Source: Schumannella luteola (GTDB taxonomy: Bacteria; Actinomycetota; Actinomycetes; Actinomycetales; Microbacteriaceae). Taken from it: a stretch of DNA of 64,000 bases. Within the stretch, counting starts at the first letter, position 1; each line of letters begins with the position of its first letter. Positions 41,668 to 49,283 of the stretch are shown piece after piece. The notes under the pieces were generated by a model that worked only from the letters and a program-made list of their open reading frames with translations, was not told the DNA's origin and did no database searches. The translations under genes were made by a program, and so were the position numbers. The stretch is taken from assembly GCF_013408685.1 (NCBI RefSeq), contig NZ_JACBZY010000001.1, forward strand, positions 558,001 to 622,000, read 5' to 3'.

Positions 41668-42878
41668 GCTGCTGCCTCCGTCGAGGTCGGGTCCGCGGAG
41701 GGCTGGCCGGCGGCGGACTGGTCGGCGGGGGGCTGGTCGGCGGGGGGCTGGTCGGCGGGGGGCTGGTCGGCGGCGGGCAGGATGCGGCCGGCCGCGGTCG
41801 TCCACGACACGGCCACCGGGGCGCCGTCGGCGAGAGCTGCGAGCTCCGCCCCGGCCTCGCCCGAGGGCACCTGCACCGTCAGGGTGAGGCCCTGCGCATC
41901 CACGTGCACCGTCCACTCGTCGCCGAGGAAGACGCGGGCCGAGATGATGCCGCGCACCGCGCCGGCGGGAGCCGCGGCGGGGTCGGCGTGCAGGGTCACG
42001 CGCTCGGGGCGCACCGCCACGACGACCTCCGCGCCGTCCCGGAGGCCGCGGGCCGCCGCATCCGCCGTGTCGGCCGGGATCGCCCCGGCGCCGGCACCGG
42101 CGCCCGAGGGGATCGCGCGACCCGCTTCGAGGCGGGCGGGGATGAGGTTGCAGCTGCCGATGAAGCCGGCGACGAAGCGCGAGGCGGGAGCGTCGTAGAT
42201 GTCGATCGGCGAGGCGACCTGCAGCACGCGCCCCTCGGACATGACCGCGATGCGGTCGCTCATCGTCAGCGCCTCCTCCTGGTCGTGCGTGACGTAGATG
42301 AAGGTGATGCCGACCTCGCGCTGCATGCGCTTGAGCTCGAACTGCATCTCCTTGCGCAGCTTCTGGTCGAGCGCGCCGAGCGGCTCGTCGAGCAGCACCA
42401 CGGCGGGGCGGCCGACGACGGCGCGGGCGAGCGCGACGCGCTGACGCTGACCGCCGCTGAGCTCGTTGGGCTTGCGGTCGCCGAAGTCGGCGAGGCGCAC
42501 GAGCTGCAGCGCCTCGCGCACCCGGGTGTCGAGCTCGGCCTTCGCGGTGCGACGCACGCGCAGCTCGAAGGCGACGTTCTCGTAGACGGAGAGGTGCGGG
42601 AACAGCGCATAGCTTTGGAACAGCATGTTCAGGTCGCGGTCGCGCGTGGGCACCTTCGACACGTCGCGTCCGGCGAGCTCGACCGAGCCGTCAGTCGGCG
42701 ACTCGAAGCCGGTGATCATGCGCATGAGCGTCGTCTTGCCGCATCCGGACGGTCCGAGGATGCTGAAGAACTCGCCGTCGCGGATGTCGAGGTCGAGCGG
42801 GCGCACCACCGTGTTCGACCCGAAGGTCTTGGTGATGCCGCGCAGTCGCACGGCGACGGGGGCCGGTGTCTCGGTCAT
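41664..42878 (-). CDS. ABC transporter ATP-binding protein (PotA-like)
   Basis: 404 residues. Walker A GPSGCGKT (42-49), signature LSGGQ (140-144), Walker B VLLDEP (161-166) and a TOBE domain in the last 160 residues. LFPHLSVYENVAF and THDQEEALTMSDRI are typical of spermidine/putrescine and iron-type importers. The C-terminal tail is a repeat of QPPAD encoded by a 15-bp tandem array. The gene follows the binding-protein gene and overlaps the amidase start. It energises uptake through the two permeases encoded upstream. Confidence 0.93.
   Translation of the reverse strand: MTETPAPVAVRLRGITKTFGSNTVVRPLDLDIRDGEFFSILGPSGCGKTTLMRMITGFESPTDGSVELAGRDVSKVPTRDRDLNMLFQSYALFPHLSVYENVAFELRVRRTAKAELDTRVREALQLVRLADFGDRKPNELSGGQRQRVALARAVVGRPAVVLLDEPLGALDQKLRKEMQFELKRMQREVGITFIYVTHDQEEALTMSDRIAVMSEGRVLQVASPIDIYDAPASRFVAGFIGSCNLIPARLEAGRAIPSGAGAGAGAIPADTADAAARGLRDGAEVVVAVRPERVTLHADPAAAPAGAVRGIISARVFLGDEWTVHVDAQGLTLTVQVPSGEAGAELAALADGAPVAVSWTTAAGRILPAADQPPADQPPADQPPADQSAAGQPSADPTSTEAAA
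41718..41777 (-). repeat. 15-bp tandem repeat (x4) in the ABC ATPase C-terminus
   Basis: Four adjoining 15-bp units (plus strand CTGGTCGGCGGGGGG, last unit with one change) encode the repeated pentapeptide QPPAD. The array is in frame, so unit gain or loss would keep the protein intact. Confidence 0.85.
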
Positions 42879-42958
42879 CTGTGCTGCTCCCTGTGCGGGG
42901 TGGTTCGGGGTGTGGGATGAGGCCCGTGCGCTCGGCGGACTGTCGCGCGGGGCGGGTG

Positions 42959-42997
42959 CCGCGGCTCGGTCTCGGATCAGGTGAGACCGAGCCGCGG
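42959..42997 (-). terminator. Hairpin between binding-protein and ATPase genes
   Basis: CCGCGGCTCGGTCTC (42959-42973) and GAGACCGAGCCGCGG (42983-42997) pair perfectly over nine bases, 8 bp after the binding-protein stop. It may stop part of the transcripts or protect the upstream mRNA, so that more binding protein than ATPase is made. Confidence 0.65.
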
Positions 42998-43004
42998 ACG
43001 CCGA

Positions 43005-44069
43005 TCAGCTGGCGCGGACGCGCGTCCAGCCGTCCTGGTAGTAGGCGAGGGCCTTGCCCGGGTCGACGATGAACTCCGACTTCTTCAGGCTGTCGGCCGG
43101 CGCGTAGATCGCCGGGTTCGTGACCTGCGTCTGGTCCTTGACGAGCTTCAGTGCGGCCTCATTGGCACTGGCCGAGGCGCCGTCGTCGGTCAGCTTCGCG
43201 GCGACCTCGGGCTTCAGCGTGTAGTTCAGCCACTTGTAGGCCGCATCCTCGTTCGGCGCGTTCTTCGCGATCGAGAAGCTGTCGGTCCAGAGCGTGCCGC
43301 CCTCCTCGGGGATGATGTAGTGCACGCTCGGGTTCGACGCGACGGCCTTGGCCGCGGCGGTTCCGCTGTAGGCCTCGGCGATGCAGGCGTCGCCGGTCGC
43401 GACGAGGTCGGCGTAGTTGTCGCTGTTGTAGCCGGCGAGCAGCGGCTTCTGCTCGATGAGCGCCTGCGTGCCCTTCTCGATCTCGTCCTTCTTGGTCGAG
43501 GTCGCGCTGAGCCCCTTCACCTGCATGCCGCCGATGTAGGCCGAGAGCATGTTGTCGAGCATGTAGATCTTGCCCTTGTACTTCTCGTTCCAGAGGTCCT
43601 TCCAGCCCGTGACGGGGGCGCCGGTGCAGTCCTCGTTGTAGAGGATGCCGGTGGTGCCCCACACCCACGGGATGCTGTGCTCGTTGTTCTTGTCGAACGA
43701 GGGGTTCACGAACTTCTCGGCGATGTTGTCGAAGCCCTCGAGCTTCGACTTGTCGATCTTCGCGAGCAGGTCGCGCTGCACCATGAGCGGCACCGCGTAC
43801 TGGCTGGGCTCGACGACGTCGTAGCCGGAGTTGCCCGCGGCGAGCTTGGAGATCATCGTCTCGTTGCTGTCGAAGTTGTCGACCGAGACGGTGATGCCGG
43901 TCTCCTTCTCGAAGCCCTGGATGACCGAGTCGGGGATCTCGCCCGACCAGGCGTAGATGTGCAGCTTGGTGCTCGAGCCGGATGACGACGATCCGCCGGC
44001 GGAGCATCCGGCGAGCGCGAGGGCGGCGACGACGGTGACGCCGACAGCGGCGAGGGCCTTGCTCTTCAT
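43005..44069 (-). CDS. ABC transporter substrate-binding lipoprotein (PotD-like)
   Basis: 354 residues. Lipoprotein signal with lipobox LAGC (Cys22) and a Ser/Gly linker. The mature part is a type II periplasmic-binding fold: LHIYAWSGEIPDSVIQGFEKETG at the start and PWVWGTTGILYNED, IPEEGGTLWTDSFSI are features of the spermidine/putrescine group (PotD/PotF). YAWSGEI, with Trp and acidic residues, fits an amine-containing ligand. It sits outside the membrane and feeds the permeases encoded upstream. The exact ligand is unknown; association with an amidase and BKACE suggests an amide or amino acid rather than a plain polyamine. Confidence 0.92.
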   Translation of the reverse strand: MKSKALAAVGVTVVAALALAGCSAGGSSSSGSSTKLHIYAWSGEIPDSVIQGFEKETGITVSVDNFDSNETMISKLAAGNSGYDVVEPSQYAVPLMVQRDLLAKIDKSKLEGFDNIAEKFVNPSFDKNNEHSIPWVWGTTGILYNEDCTGAPVTGWKDLWNEKYKGKIYMLDNMLSAYIGGMQVKGLSATSTKKDEIEKGTQALIEQKPLLAGYNSDNYADLVATGDACIAEAYSGTAAAKAVASNPSVHYIIPEEGGTLWTDSFSIAKNAPNEDAAYKWLNYTLKPEVAAKLTDDGASASANEAALKLVKDQTQVTNPAIYAPADSLKKSEFIVDPGKALAYYQDGWTRVRAS

Positions 44070-44171
44070 TGCTGTGTCCTCTCAAGAGGGATTCGGGTGG
44101 TGTGGAGCAGGTGCGGTGCTGGGTGCTGTGGAGCGGGTGCTGTGGATGCGGGCAGGTCAGGTCTGGGCGGC

Positions 44172-44960
44172 TCAGTTCGGGTTCGGGCCGCCGGCGAGGA
44201 TGCGCCGCAGCTGGCCGACGCCGACGATCAGGATGATCGCGAGGGTCAGCACGACGAGCAGCGTTCCGAGGGCGTTGAGCTCGGGTGTGAGTCCGGTCTT
44301 CAGCTGGCTGTAGATGCGCAGCGGCAGCGTCGTGGTGCCGACGCCGGAGGTGAAGGTCGAGATGACGATGTTGCCGAAGGAGGTCGCGAAGCTGAGCAGG
44401 AACGCGGCGAGGATCGCGGGCCGCAGCAGCGGGAACGTCACCCGGCGGAAGGTCGTGAACGCGCCGGCGCCGAGGTCGGCGGCCGCCTCAGGCAGGCTCG
44501 GGTCGAGCGAGCTCATGGCGCCCATCTGCACGAGCGTCGCGAGCGGCAGCGTGATGACGGTGTGACCGAGCACGAGGGTGAGGAAGCCGGCCGGCACGCC
44601 CGTCGTGCTGAACACGGTCAGCAGCGAGACGCCGAGCACGATCTCGGGCACGATCAGCGGGATCAGGATCGCGCCGAGGAACGCCCCGCGCCCCTTCACC
44701 CGGAAGCGCACGAGCGCCATCGAGCTGAGGAAGCCGAGCGCGGTCGCGAGCAGAGCCGCCAGCAGACCGACGATCAGGCTCGTGCGCAGCGTCTCGAGCA
44801 GCATCCGGTCGGCGAACAGCTCCGCGTACCAGCGCAGGCTCACGCCCTCCCAGCGGTAGTTCACGTCGGAGGCGTTGAGCGAGTAGACGATCAGCGCCGC
44901 GATCGGCAGGTAGAGGAAGACGAAGACCAGTCGAGAGGCCCAGGCGACGACGCGATCCAT
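44172..44960 (-). CDS. ABC transporter permease (PotC-like)
   Basis: 262 residues from the ATG that overlaps the preceding permease stop by one base (TGATG). Six helices; the EAA loop is LPEAAADLGAGAFTTFRRVTFPLLRP (split: EAAADLGAG and FRRVTFPLLRP), the contact for the ATPase. IPLIVPEIVLGVSLL is a PotC-type helix. It forms the membrane pore with the other permease. The 102-bp gap to the binding-protein gene holds no clear promoter. Confidence 0.92.
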   Translation of the reverse strand: MDRVVAWASRLVFVFLYLPIAALIVYSLNASDVNYRWEGVSLRWYAELFADRMLLETLRTSLIVGLLAALLATALGFLSSMALVRFRVKGRGAFLGAILIPLIVPEIVLGVSLLTVFSTTGVPAGFLTLVLGHTVITLPLATLVQMGAMSSLDPSLPEAAADLGAGAFTTFRRVTFPLLRPAILAAFLLSFATSFGNIVISTFTSGVGTTTLPLRIYSQLKTGLTPELNALGTLLVVLTLAIILIVGVGQLRRILAGGPNPN

Positions 44961-45817
44961 CAGGCGCTCCGCTTCTTCGTGACGACCCGGGTGACGATGC
45001 CGGCGAGGGCGACCGTGACGAGCATGAGCACCAGCACGACCATCGAGAGGGCGGCGCCGAGCGGCTCGTTCCGGAACTCGGTGAACAGGGTGACGATGAG
45101 GTTGCCGACCAGCGGGTCCTTGCCGCCGCCGAGCAGCACCGGGATGACGAACACCCCGAGCGTCGGAACGAAGGTGAGCATGACCGACGAGGCCAGACCG
45201 GATGCGCTCAGCGGCACGTAGACGCGGGCGTGGGTCTGCCACCAGCCGGCGCCGAGGTCGGCGGCCGCCTCGCGCAGCGACGGGTCGATGGCGCGCATCG
45301 AGGCGTAGATCGGGAACACCGCGACCGGCAGGAAGGCGTAGAGCAGCGAGAGCACGACCGCGGTCTGCGAAGGCACGAGCGAGGTGGCGGGGATGCCGAC
45401 CGCCTTGGCGAGGCCGATGATCGGGCCGCCCGAGCCGAGCAGCGTGATCCACGAGAAGGTGCGCACCAGGAAGTCGGTGAGGAAAGGGATGATCACCAGC
45501 AGCAGGAGCAGCGGCTGACGCCGGGCCGGCCGGGTCGCGATGTAGTACGCGACGATGTAGCCGACGACCGTGCAGACGACCGCGTTGAGCACGGCCATGC
45601 CGAGGCTGTATCCCATCGTCTTCGCGTAGACGGGGTCGAGCAGCTTCGCGTAGTTCTCGAGCGTGAAGCCGCCCAGGTTGCCGCCGAGCGGGTCGCTGAC
45701 GGCGAAGCTGTCGCGGGCGATGATGGCCATCGGCACGATCACGAGCACGAGGATCACGATCGACGCCGGCACCATCATCAGCGCTCCGGCGAGGTTGTCG
45801 CGGCGAGTTCTCGACAT
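44960..45817 (-). CDS. ABC transporter permease (PotB-like), first gene of the operon
   Basis: 285 residues with six helices. LREAAADLGAGWWQTHARVYVPL is the EAA loop (read as EAAADLGAG). LTDFLVRTFSWITLLG is the conserved PotB segment. AAGGAG lies about six bases before the ATG. As the promoter-proximal gene it marks the start of the seven-gene unit; the upstream 234-bp gap shared with the YeiH gene must hold the operon promoter, though I cannot pick out a convincing one. Confidence 0.92.
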   Translation of the reverse strand: MSRTRRDNLAGALMMVPASIVILVLVIVPMAIIARDSFAVSDPLGGNLGGFTLENYAKLLDPVYAKTMGYSLGMAVLNAVVCTVVGYIVAYYIATRPARRQPLLLLLVIIPFLTDFLVRTFSWITLLGSGGPIIGLAKAVGIPATSLVPSQTAVVLSLLYAFLPVAVFPIYASMRAIDPSLREAAADLGAGWWQTHARVYVPLSASGLASSVMLTFVPTLGVFVIPVLLGGGKDPLVGNLIVTLFTEFRNEPLGAALSMVVLVLMLVTVALAGIVTRVVTKKRSA

Positions 45818-46051
45818 CGCGGCTCCTTCGGATCGCGCCCGGCACTGGGCTGGCGTGGTGGCTCCGCGGCGGATGCCGATCCGCTGCGGGAGTGGGCTGC
45901 CCCGGTGGGGCGGCGTGAGGTCAATGTTGGGGCGTCGTTCACGGCCCGTCTCCTGCCGATCGCCTCGAAACCCGTGGTGTCGCAGTTACGTGCTTGCGCA
46001 TTTCGCAGAGCTGAGACTCTGTCGCGACGGGATCTGCGGCAAGGTGGCCCT

Positions 46052-47179
46052 GTGACCGATGCCGCCGACTCCCTTCCCCGCCGGTGGATGCGGCTCGCGC
46101 CCGGCATCCTCGTCTGCGCCGTGATCGCCGTCGTCGCGACGCTGATCGGGTCGGTCGTGCCGCTCGTCGGCAGCGCGGTTCCCGGCATCGTGATCGGCGT
46201 CGTGATCGCGCTGATCCGCAAGCCGGGCGCGGTGCTCAAGCCGGGCATCCAGTTCACGTCGAAGCGACTGCTGCAGGTCGCGGTCGTGCTGCTCGGCGCG
46301 CAGCTCTCGCTCGGGCAGATCGCCGCCGTCGGGCTCGAATCGCTGCCCGTCATGCTCGGCTCGCTCATCGTGTGCCTCGTCGGGGCTTGGCTGATCGGAC
46401 GCGCGCTCGGCGTGATCGGCGACCTGCGCACCCTCATCGGCGTCGGCACCGGCATCTGCGGCGCCTCGGCGATCGCCGCCGTCTCGCCCGTGATCGGGGC
46501 CGTCAGCGCCGAGGTCGCCTACGCGGTGTCGACGATCTTCCTGTTCAACATCAGCGCCGTGATCGTCTTCCCGATCATCGGGCACGCGCTCGGGCTCTCT
46601 CCGCACGCCTTCGGCCTCTTCGCCGGAACCGCCGTCAACGACACCTCCTCGGTCGTCGCGACCGCCGCCGTCTACGGACACGGCGCCGCGAACTTCGCGG
46701 TCGTCGTGAAGCTCGTGCGCACGCTCATGATCATCCCGATCACGATCGGACTGGCGGTGCTCGTCGGGCGGCGGCGGGCCGGTCTCGAAGGCTCGCGGGT
46801 GGCCACGAATGCACGCGACACGCCGGTCGAGGCGGGCATTCCTGGCCACCCTCAGCTCTCCGAGGCGGAGGAGGCGGCGCGCCCCGCTCCCCCGCGCCTG
46901 ACCCCGCTCGGAGTGCTCAGGCTCATCCCATGGTTCCTCATCGGCTTCGTGGTCGTCGCGATCGTCGGCTCGCTCGGCGTGATCCCGGCCGAGGCGAAGC
47001 CGGGGCTGAGCGCCGCATCCGTCTTCCTCATCGCGATGGCGCTCAGCGCGATCGGGCTGTCGACCGACATCGCCGCGATCCGCCGCTCGGGCTGGCGCCC
47101 CCTCGCCCTCGGCGGCGCGCTCTGGGCGCTCGTCACCCTCACGAGCCTCGGCATCATGTGGGTCACCGGCGCGCACTGA
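46052..47179 (+). CDS. YeiH-family putative sulfate/anion exporter
   Basis: 375 residues from a GTG; upstream in-frame sequence is shadow of the permease. About ten helices; FTSKRLLQVAVVLLGAQLSL, LIGVGTGICGASAIAAVSPV and GTAVNDTSSVVATAAVYG are the core motifs of the PSE/YeiH family. Some members are thought to export sulfite or similar anions, but the substrate is not proven. CAAGGT six bases before the GTG could be a weak -10 element. A LysR regulator usually found beside yeiH is absent. Confidence 0.9.
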   Translation: MTDAADSLPRRWMRLAPGILVCAVIAVVATLIGSVVPLVGSAVPGIVIGVVIALIRKPGAVLKPGIQFTSKRLLQVAVVLLGAQLSLGQIAAVGLESLPVMLGSLIVCLVGAWLIGRALGVIGDLRTLIGVGTGICGASAIAAVSPVIGAVSAEVAYAVSTIFLFNISAVIVFPIIGHALGLSPHAFGLFAGTAVNDTSSVVATAAVYGHGAANFAVVVKLVRTLMIIPITIGLAVLVGRRRAGLEGSRVATNARDTPVEAGIPGHPQLSEAEEAARPAPPRLTPLGVLRLIPWFLIGFVVVAIVGSLGVIPAEAKPGLSAASVFLIAMALSAIGLSTDIAAIRRSGWRPLALGGALWALVTLTSLGIMWVTGAH

Positions 47180-47194
47180 CCCGTTCCTGTTCCC

Positions 47195-47250
47195 GACTTG
47201 CCCACTTCCGCGGCATGTCGCGCGGCGGGTATCGCGGAAGTGGGCAACTC
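47195..47250. terminator. 56-bp palindromic element, family A copy 4
   Basis: GACTTGCCCACTTCCGCGGC pairs with the arm CGCGGAAGTGGGCAACTC ending at 47250, with a loop containing ATGTCGCGCG. It starts 16 bp after the YeiH stop codon. Confidence 0.75.
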
Positions 47251-47284
47251 GGGAGAAGGTCGGCGGGATGTGGGCGTGCGGGGG

Positions 47285-47290
47285 CAGGAT
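47285..47290 (+). promoter_or_regulatory. -10 hexamer (CAGGAT) for the DUF2255 gene, leaderless
   Basis: CAGGAT, six bases, ATG at 47297. Confidence 0.4.
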
Positions 47291-47296
47291 CGGAGC

Positions 47297-47677
47297 ATGA
47301 CCGACTGGACCCCGCAGCAGCTCGCCACGCTCGATGCCGAGGACGAGCTCGAGATCTCCTCCCACCGCGGCGACGGCTCGCTGCGTCCCTTCGTCACGAT
47401 CTGGGCGGTGCGCTCGGGCGATGCGATCTTCGTGCGCTCGGCTTACGGCCGCGACAACGGCTGGTTCCGCCGTGCCCTCGCCTCGGGCACCGGGCAGGTG
47501 CGCTTCGGCGGCGTCGATCAGCAGGTGACCTTCACCGGCATCGACGCGGCGGATGCGGTGAACAGCGCCCTCGACGAGGTCTACCGGGCGAAGTACGCCC
47601 GCTATGCGAAGAACATCGTCGACACCGTCGTCGGGGCGAACGCGCACGAGGTCACACTGCGGCTCGATCCGCGCTGA
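47297..47677 (+). CDS. DUF2255 family protein
   Basis: 126 residues. LRPFVTIWAVRSGDAIFVRSAYGRDNGWFRRAL, read as VTIWAVRSGDAIFVRSAYG and NGWFRRAL, is the core of DUF2255, a split-barrel family related to flavin- or F420-dependent nitroreductase-like proteins. No catalytic role has been shown. Transcribed alone behind a family A palindrome. Confidence 0.85.
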   Translation: MTDWTPQQLATLDAEDELEISSHRGDGSLRPFVTIWAVRSGDAIFVRSAYGRDNGWFRRALASGTGQVRFGGVDQQVTFTGIDAADAVNSALDEVYRAKYARYAKNIVDTVVGANAHEVTLRLDPR

Positions 47678-47809
47678 GGTCGCCGGCGCGGCGTCGCGAC
47701 GCCGCTTCGCGCGGCGCGGTTCCCTCGTCGTTCACCCTCGGCGGCGAGGATGGATGAGGAACGCTCGCCGCGCCCGCATCCGGTCGCGCTCACCACTGAG
47801 GAGGCCCGC

Positions 47810-48094
47810 GTGGTCGATACCGAGACCGCCGCCAGCCGCACCGCGCGCAAGCTGCTGATCGCCGGCATCGCCCTCATGGCCGGCGGATGGCTGCTCGGCC
47901 GCTTCGCCGACGTCGCCGCCGGCCTGCTCTATCCGTACTTCTCCGGTGCGGTCGGCGCGGTCACCGTGCTGGGCAGCGTGCAGTCGCTGCTCGGACTCAG
48001 CGTGCCGCTCGGCGCCGCGTTCATCGGCGCGAGCATCGTCATCCGGGTGCTGCGCCCGAAGGTCACGCGGTTCCACGGGTCGCACACGGAGTAG
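47810..48094 (+). CDS. Small two/three-helix membrane protein
   Basis: 94 residues from a GTG with GAGGAGG six bases upstream; an ATG at 47750 is the alternative and would add 20 polar residues but lacks such a site. Hydrophobic segments span about residues 13-30, 37-58 and 62-80; the end is basic. I do not recognise a family. It is followed by another membrane protein of similar style, so they may form a unit of envelope proteins. Confidence 0.55.
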   Translation: MVDTETAASRTARKLLIAGIALMAGGWLLGRFADVAAGLLYPYFSGAVGAVTVLGSVQSLLGLSVPLGAAFIGASIVIRVLRPKVTRFHGSHTE

Positions 48095-48136
48095 GCGGGA
48101 CCGCCCGGCACGTCGCCCTGAGCCCCGCGCCCCGCC

Positions 48137-48177
48137 GCGACCCGCGACCCGCGACCCGCGACGCGACCCGCGACCCC
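48137..48177 (+). repeat. Short GCGACCC direct repeats
   Basis: Five close copies of GCGACCC (7-8 bp period) lie in the 155-bp gap between the two membrane-protein genes. It looks like slippage-generated low complexity. Confidence 0.6.
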
Positions 48178-48249
48178 CGGGTGCGGGCTATCGGCGGCGA
48201 CAGGCGTCGTCCAGGCTGTGTGAGCATTCCCCACACGCCGAGGAGCTCC

Positions 48250-49107
48250 ATGACGTCCGTCGCCGACCCGGCCTCCGTCGCGCACCGCTACACGCGCCGC
48301 GGCATCGCCTTCCTCATCGTCGGCTTCGTCGCGTCGGCCGTCGTGCGCTTCAGCCAGCTGTATGGATACGACGGCGGCGGCATTCGGCTGCCCGGCGGCC
48401 TCGGCATCATCGACATGATCTTCGGGATCATCGGCTTCGCGGCCGGCGCCCTCAACTACCTGCCGCACTTCTGCTTCGCACTCGGCGCGATGTACCTCGG
48501 GGTCGGCATCGTGCTGCGCGCCCTGGCCGCCGGATGGTTCCGGTCGTGGGGCTGGCAGCCCGGGCAGCCGACGCCGCCCGGCGGTGTCGGCTATGCGCCC
48601 GGAGCGACGGATGCCGCCGGCGGCACCGGGACCGGGTGGGCTGCGGGTGGCGGGGCGCCGGGCGGCGCCGCGCCGGGCGCGGGGACTCACAGCTGGGCTC
48701 CCAGTACGGGGGCGCCGAACGCGGCTCCCGCCGGGGCGTCGCCCGCGCATCCCGTCGCCTCCGCGCCGGATGCCGACCCGGGCCCCGAGGCGACGCCGGC
48801 CGCCGCGCCGAGCCCGACTCCGAACCCGCTCGACCTCCCGCGCGCGGCCCAGCTGGATGCGCACACCCCGCGCGGCGATGCGAGCTCACCCGACTCCTCG
48901 GCCCCGAACCCGGCATCCCCGACCCCGGCATCCCCGAGCGCGACGCCGCAGCCGGCGCCCCCGACGCCGTTCGCGACGCCGACCCCGCACCCCGAGGCCG
49001 ACGCCCAGAACCCGCCGAGCGACGCCGCTCGCGGCGGCGAGCCGCGCAAGCGCAAGCGCTGGAGCTGGGTCGAGGAGCCGCGCGACTCCGACGACAGCGA
49101 TTCCTGA
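48250..49107 (+). CDS. Membrane protein with long Pro/Ala-rich cytoplasmic tail
   Basis: 285 residues; AGGAG lies four bases before the ATG. Residues 15-95 hold three hydrophobic segments (FLIVGFVASAVVRFSQLYGY, IIDMIFGIIGFAAGAL, ALGAMYLGVGIVLRALAAG). From about residue 100 the protein is a disordered stretch of Pro, Ala, Gly, Thr and Ser with an acidic-basic end (RKRKRWSWVEEPRDSDDSDS). I cannot name a family. The tail composition resembles linkers of envelope proteins in this group of organisms. Confidence 0.55.
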   Translation: MTSVADPASVAHRYTRRGIAFLIVGFVASAVVRFSQLYGYDGGGIRLPGGLGIIDMIFGIIGFAAGALNYLPHFCFALGAMYLGVGIVLRALAAGWFRSWGWQPGQPTPPGGVGYAPGATDAAGGTGTGWAAGGGAPGGAAPGAGTHSWAPSTGAPNAAPAGASPAHPVASAPDADPGPEATPAAAPSPTPNPLDLPRAAQLDAHTPRGDASSPDSSAPNPASPTPASPSATPQPAPPTPFATPTPHPEADAQNPPSDAARGGEPRKRKRWSWVEEPRDSDDSDS

Positions 49108-49218
49108 GCCGGCCGGGCGAACCGGGTCCTTCCGCCGACCACCCCCCCGCATCCGAGCACCGGATCGGCGGGAGATCGACGCCGGCCCAGCGCGCACCGA
49201 GGTCGACCCGCGAGGATG

Positions 49219-49232
49219 TTAGGGCATCCTTA
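49219..49232. promoter_or_regulatory. DtxR/IdeR-like iron box
   Basis: TTAGG and CCTTA flank GCAT (TTAGGGCATCCTTA), an inverted repeat close to half of the DtxR/IdeR consensus. It is 51 bp before the start of a siderophore-interacting protein gene, a classical iron-regulated target. Confidence 0.6.
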
Positions 49233-49283
49233 CTGCGCCGACCTTCGCCACCGCGCGGCCGCCGCCCTCGACCGGAAGACCCG

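Noticed and set aside
48137-48177. Possible CRISPR-like or operator array of GCGACCC
   Set aside because: Units are only 7-8 bp with no spacers; it is simple-sequence slippage.
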